A stretch of DNA of 64,000 nt from Bacteroidota bacterium (GCA_027482225.1 JAIXWD010000007.1:1-64000); one strand, 5' to 3'; shown: positions 46,351 to 55,098, counted from the first letter of the stretch. Numbers and translations are program-made. The notes: a model not told the origin generated them from the letters alone.

Positions 46351-46554
46351 TTAAAATTTCTTTTCAGATTTAACAGCACCAACTTCGTAACCAAATAATT
46401 TAAGTACTTGGTTTACTTTATCTATACGTAGCGATTCTTTTCCTTGCTCCATTTCGCGCAGGAAACGAAGACCAACACCTGCTTTTTCTGCGAGCTCAGG
46501 CTGTGTTAGTTTTGCCGCATTTCTTTTTTCTTTTACAAATAAACTTAGTTTCAT
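46351..46554 (-). CDS. HipB-like XRE DNA-binding protein
   Basis: A 67-residue HTH protein (LTQPELAEKAGVGLRFLREMEQGK) at the head of the hipB-S-T operon. It probably represses the operon by binding the four operators just upstream and bridges to HipS/HipT. It is shorter than classical HipB (88 residues) and lacks a long C-terminal tail. Confidence 0.9.
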   Translation of the reverse strand: MKLSLFVKEKRNAAKLTQPELAEKAGVGLRFLREMEQGKESLRIDKVNQVLKLFGYEVGAVKSEKKF

Positions 46555-46556
46555 TA

Positions 46557-46576
46557 TTATACCTTTTCGGGTACAA
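46557..46576. promoter_or_regulatory. hipBST operator 1
   Basis: TTATACC-N6-GGTACAA, one base off perfect symmetry. It lies 3 bases from the hipB start codon and overlaps the -7 element, covering the predicted transcript start. Confidence 0.8.
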
Positions 46577-46581
46577 ATATA
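46574..46581 (-). promoter_or_regulatory. -7 element of the hipBST promoter
   Basis: Minus-strand TATATTTG (46581-46574) matches TAnnTTTG, 20 bases upstream of the hipB ATG. The matching -33 region falls inside operator 2, so bound repressor would cover both elements. Confidence 0.6.
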
Positions 46582-46589
46582 GGCAAATT

Positions 46590-46625
46590 ATCTTATTTTA
46601 TACCATATAGGGTATAAAATAAGAT
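46590..46625. promoter_or_regulatory. hipBST operator 2 in a 36-bp palindrome
   Basis: The operator TTATACC-N6-GGTATAA (46598-46617) is embedded in a longer perfect palindrome with 15-base arms (ATCTTATTTTATACC and its complement) around a 6-base centre. Confidence 0.85.
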
Positions 46626-46638
46626 TTGACAAAGCATA

Positions 46639-46658
46639 TTATACCTTAAAGGGTATAA
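46639..46658. promoter_or_regulatory. hipBST operator 3
   Basis: TTATACC-TTAAAG-GGTATAA, perfectly symmetric arms. It starts 41 bases from operator 2. Confidence 0.85.
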
Positions 46659-46678
46659 AAACCGGCTTTTGGGCTAAA

Positions 46679-46698
46679 TTATACCTTAAAGGGTGTAA
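46679..46698. promoter_or_regulatory. hipBST operator 4
   Basis: TTATACC-TTAAAG-GGTGTAA, one mismatch, the same centre as operator 3. It starts 40 bases from operator 3. Confidence 0.8.
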
Positions 46699-46791
46699 TT
46701 TAATGCTTAATTCTACATGCAATTGTTCAATATCAGTTGGTAAACCAACATAATCTTAAACTGGTTTTACCTTTGGTGGTATGTCGTTTTA

Positions 46792-46970
46792 CCGCTTAAT
46801 TATGAGTGGTGTTTTTAGTGCAAAATTGGTGTTCATCACAAAACTTGTACTAAACAAAAAACCGCTTCTTTCTAAAAAGTGCCATTAAATAAAACCATGC
46901 TATTCAACCTTTATTATTTTTTGACTAGTTAGTAACTCGTTTTCGTTGTTCAAAATTGTAATCAAATATT
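46792..46970. repeat. Right copy of the direct repeat flanking hipBST
   Basis: This copy includes the real 3' end of the T9SS gene (stop at 46900) and about 108 bases downstream of it. Its partner is 44865-45045. Together they bracket the hipBST genes and their operators. Confidence 0.85.
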
Positions 46971-47493
46971 GCCCTGCTGCAATATCTAAAATAGAAATGA
47001 CTTGTTGGTCTGTGGTGAATGATTTCACCATTTTACCATGTAAGTCTGCTACGATAATGGTCTTATTGCCTTTTATAGGAATAGTGATGTGGTCATTTGT
47101 CGGGTTTGGGAATATGATTAATTTATGATCTAATTTATTGTTTTCAACGACTGAAGTTGTACGAACTTTAAGCGCTTTTTTAACTATAGAATTTGTAGCG
47201 CCAATATCCAGCTTAACATAGTAAATACCTTCAACTAAGCTATCGCCATTCAAGTTCATGTGGTAAGAACCCATTGGCAAAACGGTAGATTGATAAAACG
47301 TCCTCATTGTTTGTCCTAATGAGTTAAAAACTTGAAGTGTAATGGTGTCTGATTTTACCAAATCAAAATGTATGGTGGTTGAGGTAATAAATGGGTTTGG
47401 ATAAATGGTTAAACTGTCAATTGTTTTAGAAAAAGTTGTCCCACCAATAATGGTAAAAAGTGTGATTAAAAGTAGGTGGATCCGTTTGGTCAT
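46900..47493 (-). CDS. Small exported protein made of two T9SS sorting domains
   Basis: A 197-residue protein. A signal peptide (about 1-23, LLLITLFTIIGGTTFS) is followed directly by a first type A sorting-like domain (LTIYPNPFITSTTIHF to IVKKALKV, about 28-110). A second one follows (LIIFPNPTNDHITIP to QKIIKVE, about 124-197). There is no passenger domain. It may be a gene that lost its cargo, or a domain used for another purpose. Its 3' end forms part of the direct repeat that flanks hipBST. Confidence 0.8.
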   Translation of the reverse strand: MTKRIHLLLITLFTIIGGTTFSKTIDSLTIYPNPFITSTTIHFDLVKSDTITLQVFNSLGQTMRTFYQSTVLPMGSYHMNLNGDSLVEGIYYVKLDIGATNSIVKKALKVRTTSVVENNKLDHKLIIFPNPTNDHITIPIKGNKTIIVADLHGKMVKSFTTDQQVISILDIAAGQYLITILNNENELLTSQKIIKVE

Positions 47494-47597
47494 ATGGGGT
47501 TAATTGTTTGATTTAATACATGGCTAATTAAAGCAATAAATTTTTTAATAGCAAGGGTAATTTTTAAGGGTAGGTTAACTAATTTATTTAAGGTAAA

Positions 47598-47708
47598 CCC
47601 GGCTTAAGGATTGCAGCGTAAAGCCCCGAAGCGAGGTACGAGCAAGGACTTGCAGCGTAAAGCCTGGCCCCAAACGCAGCTTTAGCGAAGTGCAGGGGAA
47701 AGCCCCAA
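47598..47708. repeat. GC-richer intergenic repeat upstream of the TraB/GumN gene
   Basis: The stretch contains two near-identical units AAGGATTGCAGCGTAAAGCC (47606-47625) and AAGGACTTGCAGCGTAAAGC (47644-47663). Between and after them are GCCCCGAAGCGAGG and CGCAGCTTTAGCGAAGTGCAGGGG. Its base composition differs from the surrounding AT-rich spacer. It resembles dispersed intergenic repeats in Bacteroidota genomes. No coding frame is supported. Confidence 0.6.
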
Positions 47709-47806
47709 CATATGGGCTAAAAGGTATTTTATTTACATGTATGTTGCAAAAAGTGCTGTTAATTATTTACATTTTATATAATTTGCGCGTTACCAATCTT
47801 ACCCAA

Positions 47807-50800
47807 ATGACCAAACGGATCTATCTACTTTTAAGCACCTTTTTATTAGGATTATTTTTTACTTTAACTGCTTTTGCCCAACCCCTACAAAAAGGTTTGT
47901 TGTGGGAAATTAGGGGCAAGGGTTTAACCAAGCCTTCTTATTTATATGGCACCATGCATGTAAGCAGTAAATTGGCATTTAACTTAAGCGATTCGTTTTT
48001 TACGGCCATTAAAAATTGCGATAGGGTAGCGTTAGAAAGTTCGCCAGAAAATTGGCTGGAGGAGTTTTTAAGCACTGAGTTTATGAGCTACACCATGCGC
48101 AACCAAAGCAGTGAGGCTAGGGGTAACGATAACCCCATTACCATAAATGATTTTACGTGGTTTAAAGAATTTTATGCCAAAGGGTATATTCAAGAGGCTT
48201 TGTCTCGAGACCCAGATGTGTTAAACCAATTGATGTTTAGGCACACGGGAAGTAAACAAGATTTTGAGGAGGATACGTACCTTGATTTATATATTTTTCA
48301 GACGGCCAGTAGGTTAAAAAAAATGGTGGTATCGGTTGAAGATTTGGATGAGAGTTTAAAGTTGGTGATGCAATCATACACCGATATGTACCCTGAGGGT
48401 AAAGAACGGAAGTACAACAAAGATTTTGATCGTTTGTTGGAAGATTACTACCGCCAAGCCGATTTGAATAAGTTGGACTCGTTAATGCAAAAGCAAGGCT
48501 ACAGCGAAACTTATTTTGAGCGCATGCTTTATGTGCGTAATAAAAACATGGTGCAACGCATGGATTCGTTGATGCGTTTGGGTACCTTGTTTACCGGTAT
48601 TGGTGCTGCGCATTTGCCAGGCGAAAAGGGGGTGATTAGTTTACTTACCCAAATGGGTTACCAGGTGCGTGCTGTAAATTTAGGATTGCGCAATGCGGCT
48701 TTACGTGGTAAGTTAGATAAAATTGAAGTGCCTATAACTTATCAAAAATTTACTTCGGCCGATGGCCGTTTTAGTGTTGATGTACCTGGTAAGTTGTTGG
48801 TAATGCCTGATAACAGTGTTAGTCAGCAGTACTTAAGAACCGATATGATAAATGGTTCGTTTTATTCGGTTAACCGCATAAGAACCTTTGCTCCGTTTAT
48901 TAATTTTACCGAAGAGCAGTTTAAAAAAAGCATTGATAGTTTGTTGTACGAGTTTATTCCTGGAGATATACAAAGCTTTAAGCCCACCACAGTGAGCGGT
49001 TTTAAGGCGTATGATATTACCAATAAAACCAAACGTGGCAACCTGCAACGCTATTGCATTGTGTTTACTCCTTTTGAGTTGTTTGTGTTTAAAGCAGGTG
49101 GAAATGGAACCTACATAAAAAAGAATGCAGCACCATTTTTTAGCACCATTGTTATTCATGAACCAGCTGCGGCAACTGCCTCGTTTAGCAGCAACAAAGA
49201 AGGGTTTTCCATTAACTTACCGGTAACTCCGTTAGCCAATTTCGAAAATTCAACTTTAACCAATTATACCCCTAACTCTCATATTTTTCAGGCGGTTGAT
49301 GCAGATGGAATTAAATACTTTTTACTAAACCAAGTAGCCATTAATACCACTTACTTAGAAGAAGATAGCGTAGAAATTAATTTGGTTGAACGAGGTTACC
49401 TAGAAGGAACAGGACTTACCTTAACCACCCGTAAATACAGCAGTTTAGGTGGTTATCCAATTTTATCTTGTACTTATAAGCACCCAAACAGAGATACTAA
49501 AATGGCGGCCATTTATGTGCTAAGGGGCAGCCATGTGTATGCGTTTTCTGCATGGTGCACCAGCGATGAACAATTGAAAAAAGCGGTTGATGTGTTGAAC
49601 ACCTTTAAGTTGGTTGATGTGGTTTCGGCTCCCGGAAAACCACGAATAGATACGGTGCATAAATTTTCGGTGGTATCGCCAATTCCTATTCCACCGGATG
49701 TAAACAGCTACAATTTCTCGTTTAAAAAACGCGATGAAAAAAGTAACCACACCGGACAAAGTGAGTACATTAATTACTTTGATGCGGAAACTGGTGAGCG
49801 TGTTGAACTGCGCTGGCAGCGTTTGCACAAGTATTTTATGAGCAAAGACACCGCTAAGTTTTGGAAAAGTGAGTTAGAGGAAATGAACCCGCGTAATGAT
49901 TACAAACAGCAAGTAACTTACTACAATAAAAATGGAGCGGTGTGTGCTGATGTATTGTTTACTGATACCAACACAAGCCGCATGATGCTTTCGAAAGTAA
50001 TTATTAAAGGCAGGTACATTTATACCTTATTGGCCCATACCGATACCATTACCAGAGGAAATAATTTTGTGCGTACGTTTTTTGAAACATTTCAATCAAC
50101 CGATACATCAAAAATGGTACTGCCATTTGTAGATAAAACAGGCATGTTATTAAGCGATTTGTTAAGCGATGACAGTACAACCTATGCACAAGCCCGCGAT
50201 TTAGTTGGCCGTACGCAGTTTCAAGGAAAAAGCTACTTGCCCATTGCCGAAACCCTAGGTAAGCTTAAAGAGGATAAGTATAAAAAGGACATGCGCATTG
50301 AGTTGGTAAATGAAATTGGTTTTAGAAAAGATGAAAAAGCCATTTCGTACTTAACCAAAGAGTATAAAAATGCAGGTGACGATTACGATTACCAAGTAGC
50401 AATTTTACGTGCCTTGGCATCTATTAACAGCAACAACTCGTATAAAGCTTGTAAAGATTTGTTAGTTGCCGAACCACCTTTTGCTAGCGATAACTCGTTA
50501 TACAGCCGCTTGTTTGATTATATTGAAACGGGAGATACCTTATGGAATAGAAAACAATTTATACCTGATGTATTAAAGTTGGGCGAAAACGAAGAGTATA
50601 AAATTTACGTTCACCGCATGTTGGCTGAGGCCATTGATAGCAGTATGGTAACTGCTTTAGCTTATCAACCCTACCTAAATGGTGTAATTAACGATGCCAA
50701 AAAAGTATTAAAGCAAGAGTTAACTGAAGACGAAAAAGAGAGCTACTCCCGCAACTACGATTTAGAAATGTATAACCGCATTTTGATTAAACATTTTGAT

Positions 50801-51388
50801 GATGCACAAGTTAAGACATATTTTAACAAGCAACTTAAAGCCAAAAACTACCACGTAAAAGGTTATGCTGTAGCCATTATGTTGGCCAATAAAAAGCCTG
50901 TGCACGATACCATTATTTATAACCTAAGTAGCAACATGGATTCGCGTTTAAGTTTTTATTTTGCACTTAAAAACAACAAGCAGTTAGATAAAATGCCAAA
51001 GGAGTTTACCCAACAAGAGGCCCTTGTTTATTGCTATGCGCGTAACATAGTTAAACCAAACAGTGACGATACCAAGCTTGATTCTTTGGTATTGTTGGCT
51101 AAAACAACCACATATTTTAAATCAACTACGGGCAACATGTATTTTTATAAATACAAATTAAGTACAAGTGATGATTGGAAAATATATACCGTAGGTATGC
51201 AAACTGCCGATACCACCCAATACCAATTTGTGTATTTTTTAAATGGGAAAAGCAAAGCTGATTTTGATGAGCAACAAACCATACAGGAGCAGTTTTCTAA
51301 AGCAATAGAAATAGGAAAAGAATCGGCACGTAACGAGAAATACAATAACAATGATTATGATTTTGATGAAAATGTACTTTTCGATTAA
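47807..51388 (+). CDS. Very large TraB/GumN-type protein with HEAT-like C-terminal region
   Basis: A 1193-residue exported protein. A signal peptide (MTKRIYLLLSTFLLGLFFTLTAFAQ) leads into a TraB/GumN domain (about 28-295). That domain starts LLWEIRGKGLTKPSYLYGTMHVSSK and ends FTGIGAAHLPGEKGVISLL, with the usual GTMH and GxxH motifs. This family is thought to be metal-dependent peptidase-like, mostly about 300 residues. The long remainder holds two or more repeated beta-rich units (VDVPGKLLVM, FSINLPVTPLANF) and a helical HEAT-like region (about 830-1000). The frame is open 39 codons upstream, but the ATG at 47807 begins the signal peptide. Confidence 0.82.
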   Translation: MTKRIYLLLSTFLLGLFFTLTAFAQPLQKGLLWEIRGKGLTKPSYLYGTMHVSSKLAFNLSDSFFTAIKNCDRVALESSPENWLEEFLSTEFMSYTMRNQSSEARGNDNPITINDFTWFKEFYAKGYIQEALSRDPDVLNQLMFRHTGSKQDFEEDTYLDLYIFQTASRLKKMVVSVEDLDESLKLVMQSYTDMYPEGKERKYNKDFDRLLEDYYRQADLNKLDSLMQKQGYSETYFERMLYVRNKNMVQRMDSLMRLGTLFTGIGAAHLPGEKGVISLLTQMGYQVRAVNLGLRNAALRGKLDKIEVPITYQKFTSADGRFSVDVPGKLLVMPDNSVSQQYLRTDMINGSFYSVNRIRTFAPFINFTEEQFKKSIDSLLYEFIPGDIQSFKPTTVSGFKAYDITNKTKRGNLQRYCIVFTPFELFVFKAGGNGTYIKKNAAPFFSTIVIHEPAAATASFSSNKEGFSINLPVTPLANFENSTLTNYTPNSHIFQAVDADGIKYFLLNQVAINTTYLEEDSVEINLVERGYLEGTGLTLTTRKYSSLGGYPILSCTYKHPNRDTKMAAIYVLRGSHVYAFSAWCTSDEQLKKAVDVLNTFKLVDVVSAPGKPRIDTVHKFSVVSPIPIPPDVNSYNFSFKKRDEKSNHTGQSEYINYFDAETGERVELRWQRLHKYFMSKDTAKFWKSELEEMNPRNDYKQQVTYYNKNGAVCADVLFTDTNTSRMMLSKVIIKGRYIYTLLAHTDTITRGNNFVRTFFETFQSTDTSKMVLPFVDKTGMLLSDLLSDDSTTYAQARDLVGRTQFQGKSYLPIAETLGKLKEDKYKKDMRIELVNEIGFRKDEKAISYLTKEYKNAGDDYDYQVAILRALASINSNNSYKACKDLLVAEPPFASDNSLYSRLFDYIETGDTLWNRKQFIPDVLKLGENEEYKIYVHRMLAEAIDSSMVTALAYQPYLNGVINDAKKVLKQELTEDEKESYSRNYDLEMYNRILIKHFDDAQVKTYFNKQLKAKNYHVKGYAVAIMLANKKPVHDTIIYNLSSNMDSRLSFYFALKNNKQLDKMPKEFTQQEALVYCYARNIVKPNSDDTKLDSLVLLAKTTTYFKSTTGNMYFYKYKLSTSDDWKIYTVGMQTADTTQYQFVYFLNGKSKADFDEQQTIQEQFSKAIEIGKESARNEKYNNNDYDFDENVLFD

Positions 51389-51429
51389 TCAATCATCATA
51401 AAATTAAAACATAAAGAGCGGCACACGGC

Positions 51430-52473
51430 ATGTATAGATTTTTATTGGTAACCATTTTTATTTTTAATTTAGGGTTAGCGGTATTTGCCCAACAAACGGT
51501 TTCTAAAATTGCGTTTGGATCGTGTGCAAACCAAGCCAGTGAGTTGCCTATTTATAATGTGGTGGTGGCCCACAAGCCCGATTTATTTGTGTTTTTAGGC
51601 GATAACGTTTATGGCGATACCCATAATATGGATACCCTTGCCGCTATTTATAAACGCATGGGTAATAAACCTACTTTTAAAAACCTAAAAAACAATGTGC
51701 CGCTTATTGCTACCTGGGACGATCATGATTATGGCGAGAATGATGCAGGGAGACATTTTGCAGAAAAAGAAAAATCGAAAGAGGTGATGCTCGATTTTTT
51801 TGATGAACCCAAAGAATCGGAACGAAGAAATAGAGCTGGCATTTACACCTCATATTATTACCAAAAAGAAGGGAAAACAATACAAGTAATATTACTGGAT
51901 TGCCGCACGTTTAGAGACGACTTAATACGTTTTAATAAGAAGAAAAAACAGCGCAAAAACGGTAGGCATCAACATTATTATACACCACATACAACTGCCG
52001 ATTCTACCTTTTTAGGCAAGGCACAATGGAAATGGTTGGAAGAAGAATTAACTAAACCTGCTGATGTAAGAATAATAGCAAGCAGTTCGCAATTTGGTAT
52101 TGAGTATAATGGTTACGAGTCGTGGGCCAATTTCCCTCACGAGCAAAAACGCATGTTTGAATTGGTTAAAAAGACCAAAGCAAACGGAGTATTGTTTATT
52201 AGTGGTGATGTGCATTATGCCGAATTATCTAAGGTTAATTATCCGGGATTGTATCCTATATACGACCTAACGGCCAGCGGATTATCATCTACTTGGAAGT
52301 TTGCTACACCAAATAAAAATAGGATTTGTGGCGCTGTTATGCAAAATCATTTCGGACTAATAACCATTAATTGGGCCTTGCCCGATCCGTTGTTGCAGTT
52401 AGAAATTTGGGATGTAGAAAATAAGCGATGCATCTGTTACCAAGTGTCCTTAAGTCAGCTTACATTTAAATAG
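51430..52473 (+). CDS. PhoD-like metallophosphatase (alkaline phosphatase D family)
   Basis: A 347-residue exported enzyme. A signal peptide (MYRFLLVTIFIFNLGLAVFAQ) is followed by the metal-site motifs IAFGSCANQ, FLGDNVYGD, ATWDDHDYGENDAG and FISGDVHYAEL. It likely cleaves phosphate mono- or diesters in the periplasm. It lies 41 bases after the TraB/GumN gene on the same strand and may be cotranscribed with it. Confidence 0.92.
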   Translation: MYRFLLVTIFIFNLGLAVFAQQTVSKIAFGSCANQASELPIYNVVVAHKPDLFVFLGDNVYGDTHNMDTLAAIYKRMGNKPTFKNLKNNVPLIATWDDHDYGENDAGRHFAEKEKSKEVMLDFFDEPKESERRNRAGIYTSYYYQKEGKTIQVILLDCRTFRDDLIRFNKKKKQRKNGRHQHYYTPHTTADSTFLGKAQWKWLEEELTKPADVRIIASSSQFGIEYNGYESWANFPHEQKRMFELVKKTKANGVLFISGDVHYAELSKVNYPGLYPIYDLTASGLSSTWKFATPNKNRICGAVMQNHFGLITINWALPDPLLQLEIWDVENKRCICYQVSLSQLTFK

Positions 52474-52550
52474 CCAACCAAACGTACATACAGTTTATAC
52501 TTTTACTTTGTAATGTTTAGCTAAGTAGGTTACTTTATTGTATTGGTTTA

Positions 52551-53510
52551 TTAAAATGCATGAACCCAATTAACCAGCTCATCGCGCCACACCAAAATAA
52601 ATACGCCAACCATACAAATGGCTGCCGCTATTATAGAAGGCCCGTTAATGCGTTCTCGTCCGCTGATGATGGCGGCTAACATAACCGTAATGGGCAATAA
52701 GCTAAAAATGGTTTGAGCAATACCCACAGGAATTAACGAGGCTGCAAATAAACTAAAAGAAACACCCATTACGGGGCCAAACAAGGTGCCCGTTAACAAG
52801 GGGGTAATAATGGCTTTTGATGCTGTCATGGTTTTAAACTCAAGCCAAATATTTTTCCTAAAAACAGCGATGCTATATGCTGCTATGGTACCAATACTCA
52901 TGCGAATCCAAGTGGCGTGCACTGCACTTAAGTCGGCACCCGTTTGGTGGGTAATATTCAATCCTTTTTTAGCACAAACTAATCCTAAGCCTTGACCAAC
53001 GGCACCCAAAATGGCAAACGTAATTCCTTTCACTACTTGGCTTTTGTCAATGCTTTTATCGTTGATTTTTTGGGTTGATTGTATAAACCAAATAATACCA
53101 CCTGTGCTAATCATCATGCCTAAAACACCAACGCCATTAATGCTTTCACCTAAAATAATGATACCTAAAAGTAAGGCAGCAACAGGGGCAAAGGTGCTAA
53201 ATAAACTGGTGCGGCTACTGCCTAAAATGCTGTATGCGGTAAATGCAAAATAATCGCCAAGGGTTAAACCAATAATGCCGCTTAAGCCAAGCCAAACCCA
53301 TTCTGCAAAAGTAGGTAAGGTAAATAATTCGATGAAGGTAACTTTAAAAAACAGCACAACTACCGCACTTAGCAACAAGGCTGCAAAAAATAACCTTACC
53401 CGATTAACGGCAGCCGGATCAGCGCGTTTACTGGCTATGGTAAACGCAAAAGTACCAACTGTCCAACAAATTAATGTGGCGAATGCTGCTGTTAGTCCGC
53501 TACTCAGCAT
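52551..53510 (-). CDS. EamA-family (DMT superfamily) transporter
   Basis: A 319-residue membrane protein with ten hydrophobic segments in two EamA repeats (first: LICWTVGTFAFTIASKRADPAAVNRVRLFFAALLL). An in-frame TTG at 53522 lies upstream, but the ATG at 53510 (MLSSGLTAAF) is the better start and leaves 4 bases to the preceding metallohydrolase gene. It probably exports a small metabolite. It is the second gene of a two-gene operon. Confidence 0.87.
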   Translation of the reverse strand: MLSSGLTAAFATLICWTVGTFAFTIASKRADPAAVNRVRLFFAALLLSAVVVLFFKVTFIELFTLPTFAEWVWLGLSGIIGLTLGDYFAFTAYSILGSSRTSLFSTFAPVAALLLGIIILGESINGVGVLGMMISTGGIIWFIQSTQKINDKSIDKSQVVKGITFAILGAVGQGLGLVCAKKGLNITHQTGADLSAVHATWIRMSIGTIAAYSIAVFRKNIWLEFKTMTASKAIITPLLTGTLFGPVMGVSFSLFAASLIPVGIAQTIFSLLPITVMLAAIISGRERINGPSIIAAAICMVGVFILVWRDELVNWVHAF

Positions 53511-53514
53511 ATGG

Positions 53515-54921
53515 TTATGCAATTAAAAATTCATCTCCCATATCGGGTATTTCAACATGATTTATGCCTTCTTGAGCTAGCATATCTTGCATGGCTATTA
53601 AGTTAGGCTCATCGCCATGTACTAAAAATATACGCTTTAAATTGGGGTTGCTGCATAATTTAATGTAGCGGAAAATTTCATCTTTATCTGGATGCGAACT
53701 GAATACATCTGTGCGTGCAATTTTACTGTATACTTTATAATCTTTACCCTTAATACCAATTACACCTTGGCCAGATAACAAACGATGACCAAGCGTTCCT
53801 TCGGCACAAAAGCCAGCAATTAAAATAGTACTGAATGGGTTTTGAATGTTGTTTTTTACGTGTTCTTGAATTCGTCCACCTTCAACCATACCTGCAGCAG
53901 ATATGATGATGCATGAATCGGTATAATTGGCAACTTGTTCGTGCCTATCTAAGTTATCAATCCATTTTAAGCCTTCAAAATCAAACAAATCGCCATGCTG
54001 TTTTAAAAATGCAGCAGCTTCATTATTCAATAATTCGGGGTGTTTGCTGTATACATGTGTTGATTTGATGGCCAATGGGCTATCAACAAAAACCTTAACC
54101 TGTGGCAACAAACCTTTTTTGGCCAATTTGCATAACACATGCACAATGCTTTGTGTACGCCCAACACTAAAAGCAGGAATAATTAATTTTCCGCGTACTT
54201 TAACAATGGCTTCATCAATGTATTTCAATAAGTCTTGCTCGGCAAGTTCTGATGAAGTATGCTTACGTCCGCCATAGGTAGTTTCAGATATTAAATAATC
54301 TAGATTCTGCATGGGTGTTGGCGTGCGGATAAGCTCTGCATGGTCGCGACCCAAATCGCCACTAAACCCTACACGGGTAGTTTTGCCATTTAAGGTATAC
54401 TCAACCACAACACTTGCCGCACCTAATAAATGTCCAGCTTCAATCAACTCAATGCTAATATCTTCTTGTACTTTAAACTTACGGTTAAATGGTAAAGTTA
54501 CCACCCTGTCCATTGCTACGCCAACCTCGCGCTCTAAGTATATAGGGCGGGGTACATGTGCTTTGCGGTGTTTGGGTGCACGGTTATATAAATATTTAAA
54601 TTCGTTTAGTTGAATGTTGGCACTATCAAAAAGCAAATGTTTGCTCAGTTCAAGTGTTGGTTCGGTACAAATAATTTGGCCTTTGTAACCGCGGTTAACC
54701 AAGGTTGGAATATTACCACTGTGATCAATGTGGGCATGTGTAAGTATCACTAAGTCTAATTCTGCAGGATTAAAAGGAAAGTCAAAAGCATCTTCATTCA
54801 TTTCACGCTTTTGTTCGTAATTCATACCGCAATCAACCAAAATTTTGTAACCGTTATCTAAAGTAAGCATGTGCATACTTCCAGTTACTTGTTTGGCTGC
54901 GCCCCAAAAAGTTAATTTCAT
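53515..54921 (-). CDS. MBL-fold beta-CASP metallohydrolase (RNase-like)
   Basis: A 468-residue protein. A metallo-beta-lactamase domain carries LTHAHIDHSGN and FSGDLGRDHAE. The beta-CASP insert (about 200-330) and an RNA-specificity motif region (FCAEGTLGHRLLSGQ ... VFSSHPDKDE) follow. This is the CPSF/KH-RNase J-like architecture that cuts or trims RNA, with two zinc ions. It is cytoplasmic. The EamA gene follows 4 bases later. Confidence 0.92.
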   Translation of the reverse strand: MKLTFWGAAKQVTGSMHMLTLDNGYKILVDCGMNYEQKREMNEDAFDFPFNPAELDLVILTHAHIDHSGNIPTLVNRGYKGQIICTEPTLELSKHLLFDSANIQLNEFKYLYNRAPKHRKAHVPRPIYLEREVGVAMDRVVTLPFNRKFKVQEDISIELIEAGHLLGAASVVVEYTLNGKTTRVGFSGDLGRDHAELIRTPTPMQNLDYLISETTYGGRKHTSSELAEQDLLKYIDEAIVKVRGKLIIPAFSVGRTQSIVHVLCKLAKKGLLPQVKVFVDSPLAIKSTHVYSKHPELLNNEAAAFLKQHGDLFDFEGLKWIDNLDRHEQVANYTDSCIIISAAGMVEGGRIQEHVKNNIQNPFSTILIAGFCAEGTLGHRLLSGQGVIGIKGKDYKVYSKIARTDVFSSHPDKDEIFRYIKLCSNPNLKRIFLVHGDEPNLIAMQDMLAQEGINHVEIPDMGDEFLIA

Positions 54922-55098
54922 CTTATGTTTATGTTCTAAATATGTTTGGGGTGGGGTAGAATTGTGATGAAGAATATTTGCTTTAAACGCTTCAATCTAA
55001 CAGCTGTAAACAAGATGTTTTATCTACTAAACCCAAACTTGTTATAAAGTAAAGGTAATCTTATTGGCTATTTGCCAATTAAAAATTTCCTGCAAAAT

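Noticed and set aside
46332-46394. A longer HipS-like start overlapping hipB
   Set aside because: The extension reads through the end of hipB in another frame and has no HipA N-terminal similarity; the ATG at 46331 is the family start.
47690-47806. A 39-codon extension of the TraB/GumN protein
   Set aside because: It would run into the GC-richer repeat and place residues before a clear signal peptide that begins at 47807.
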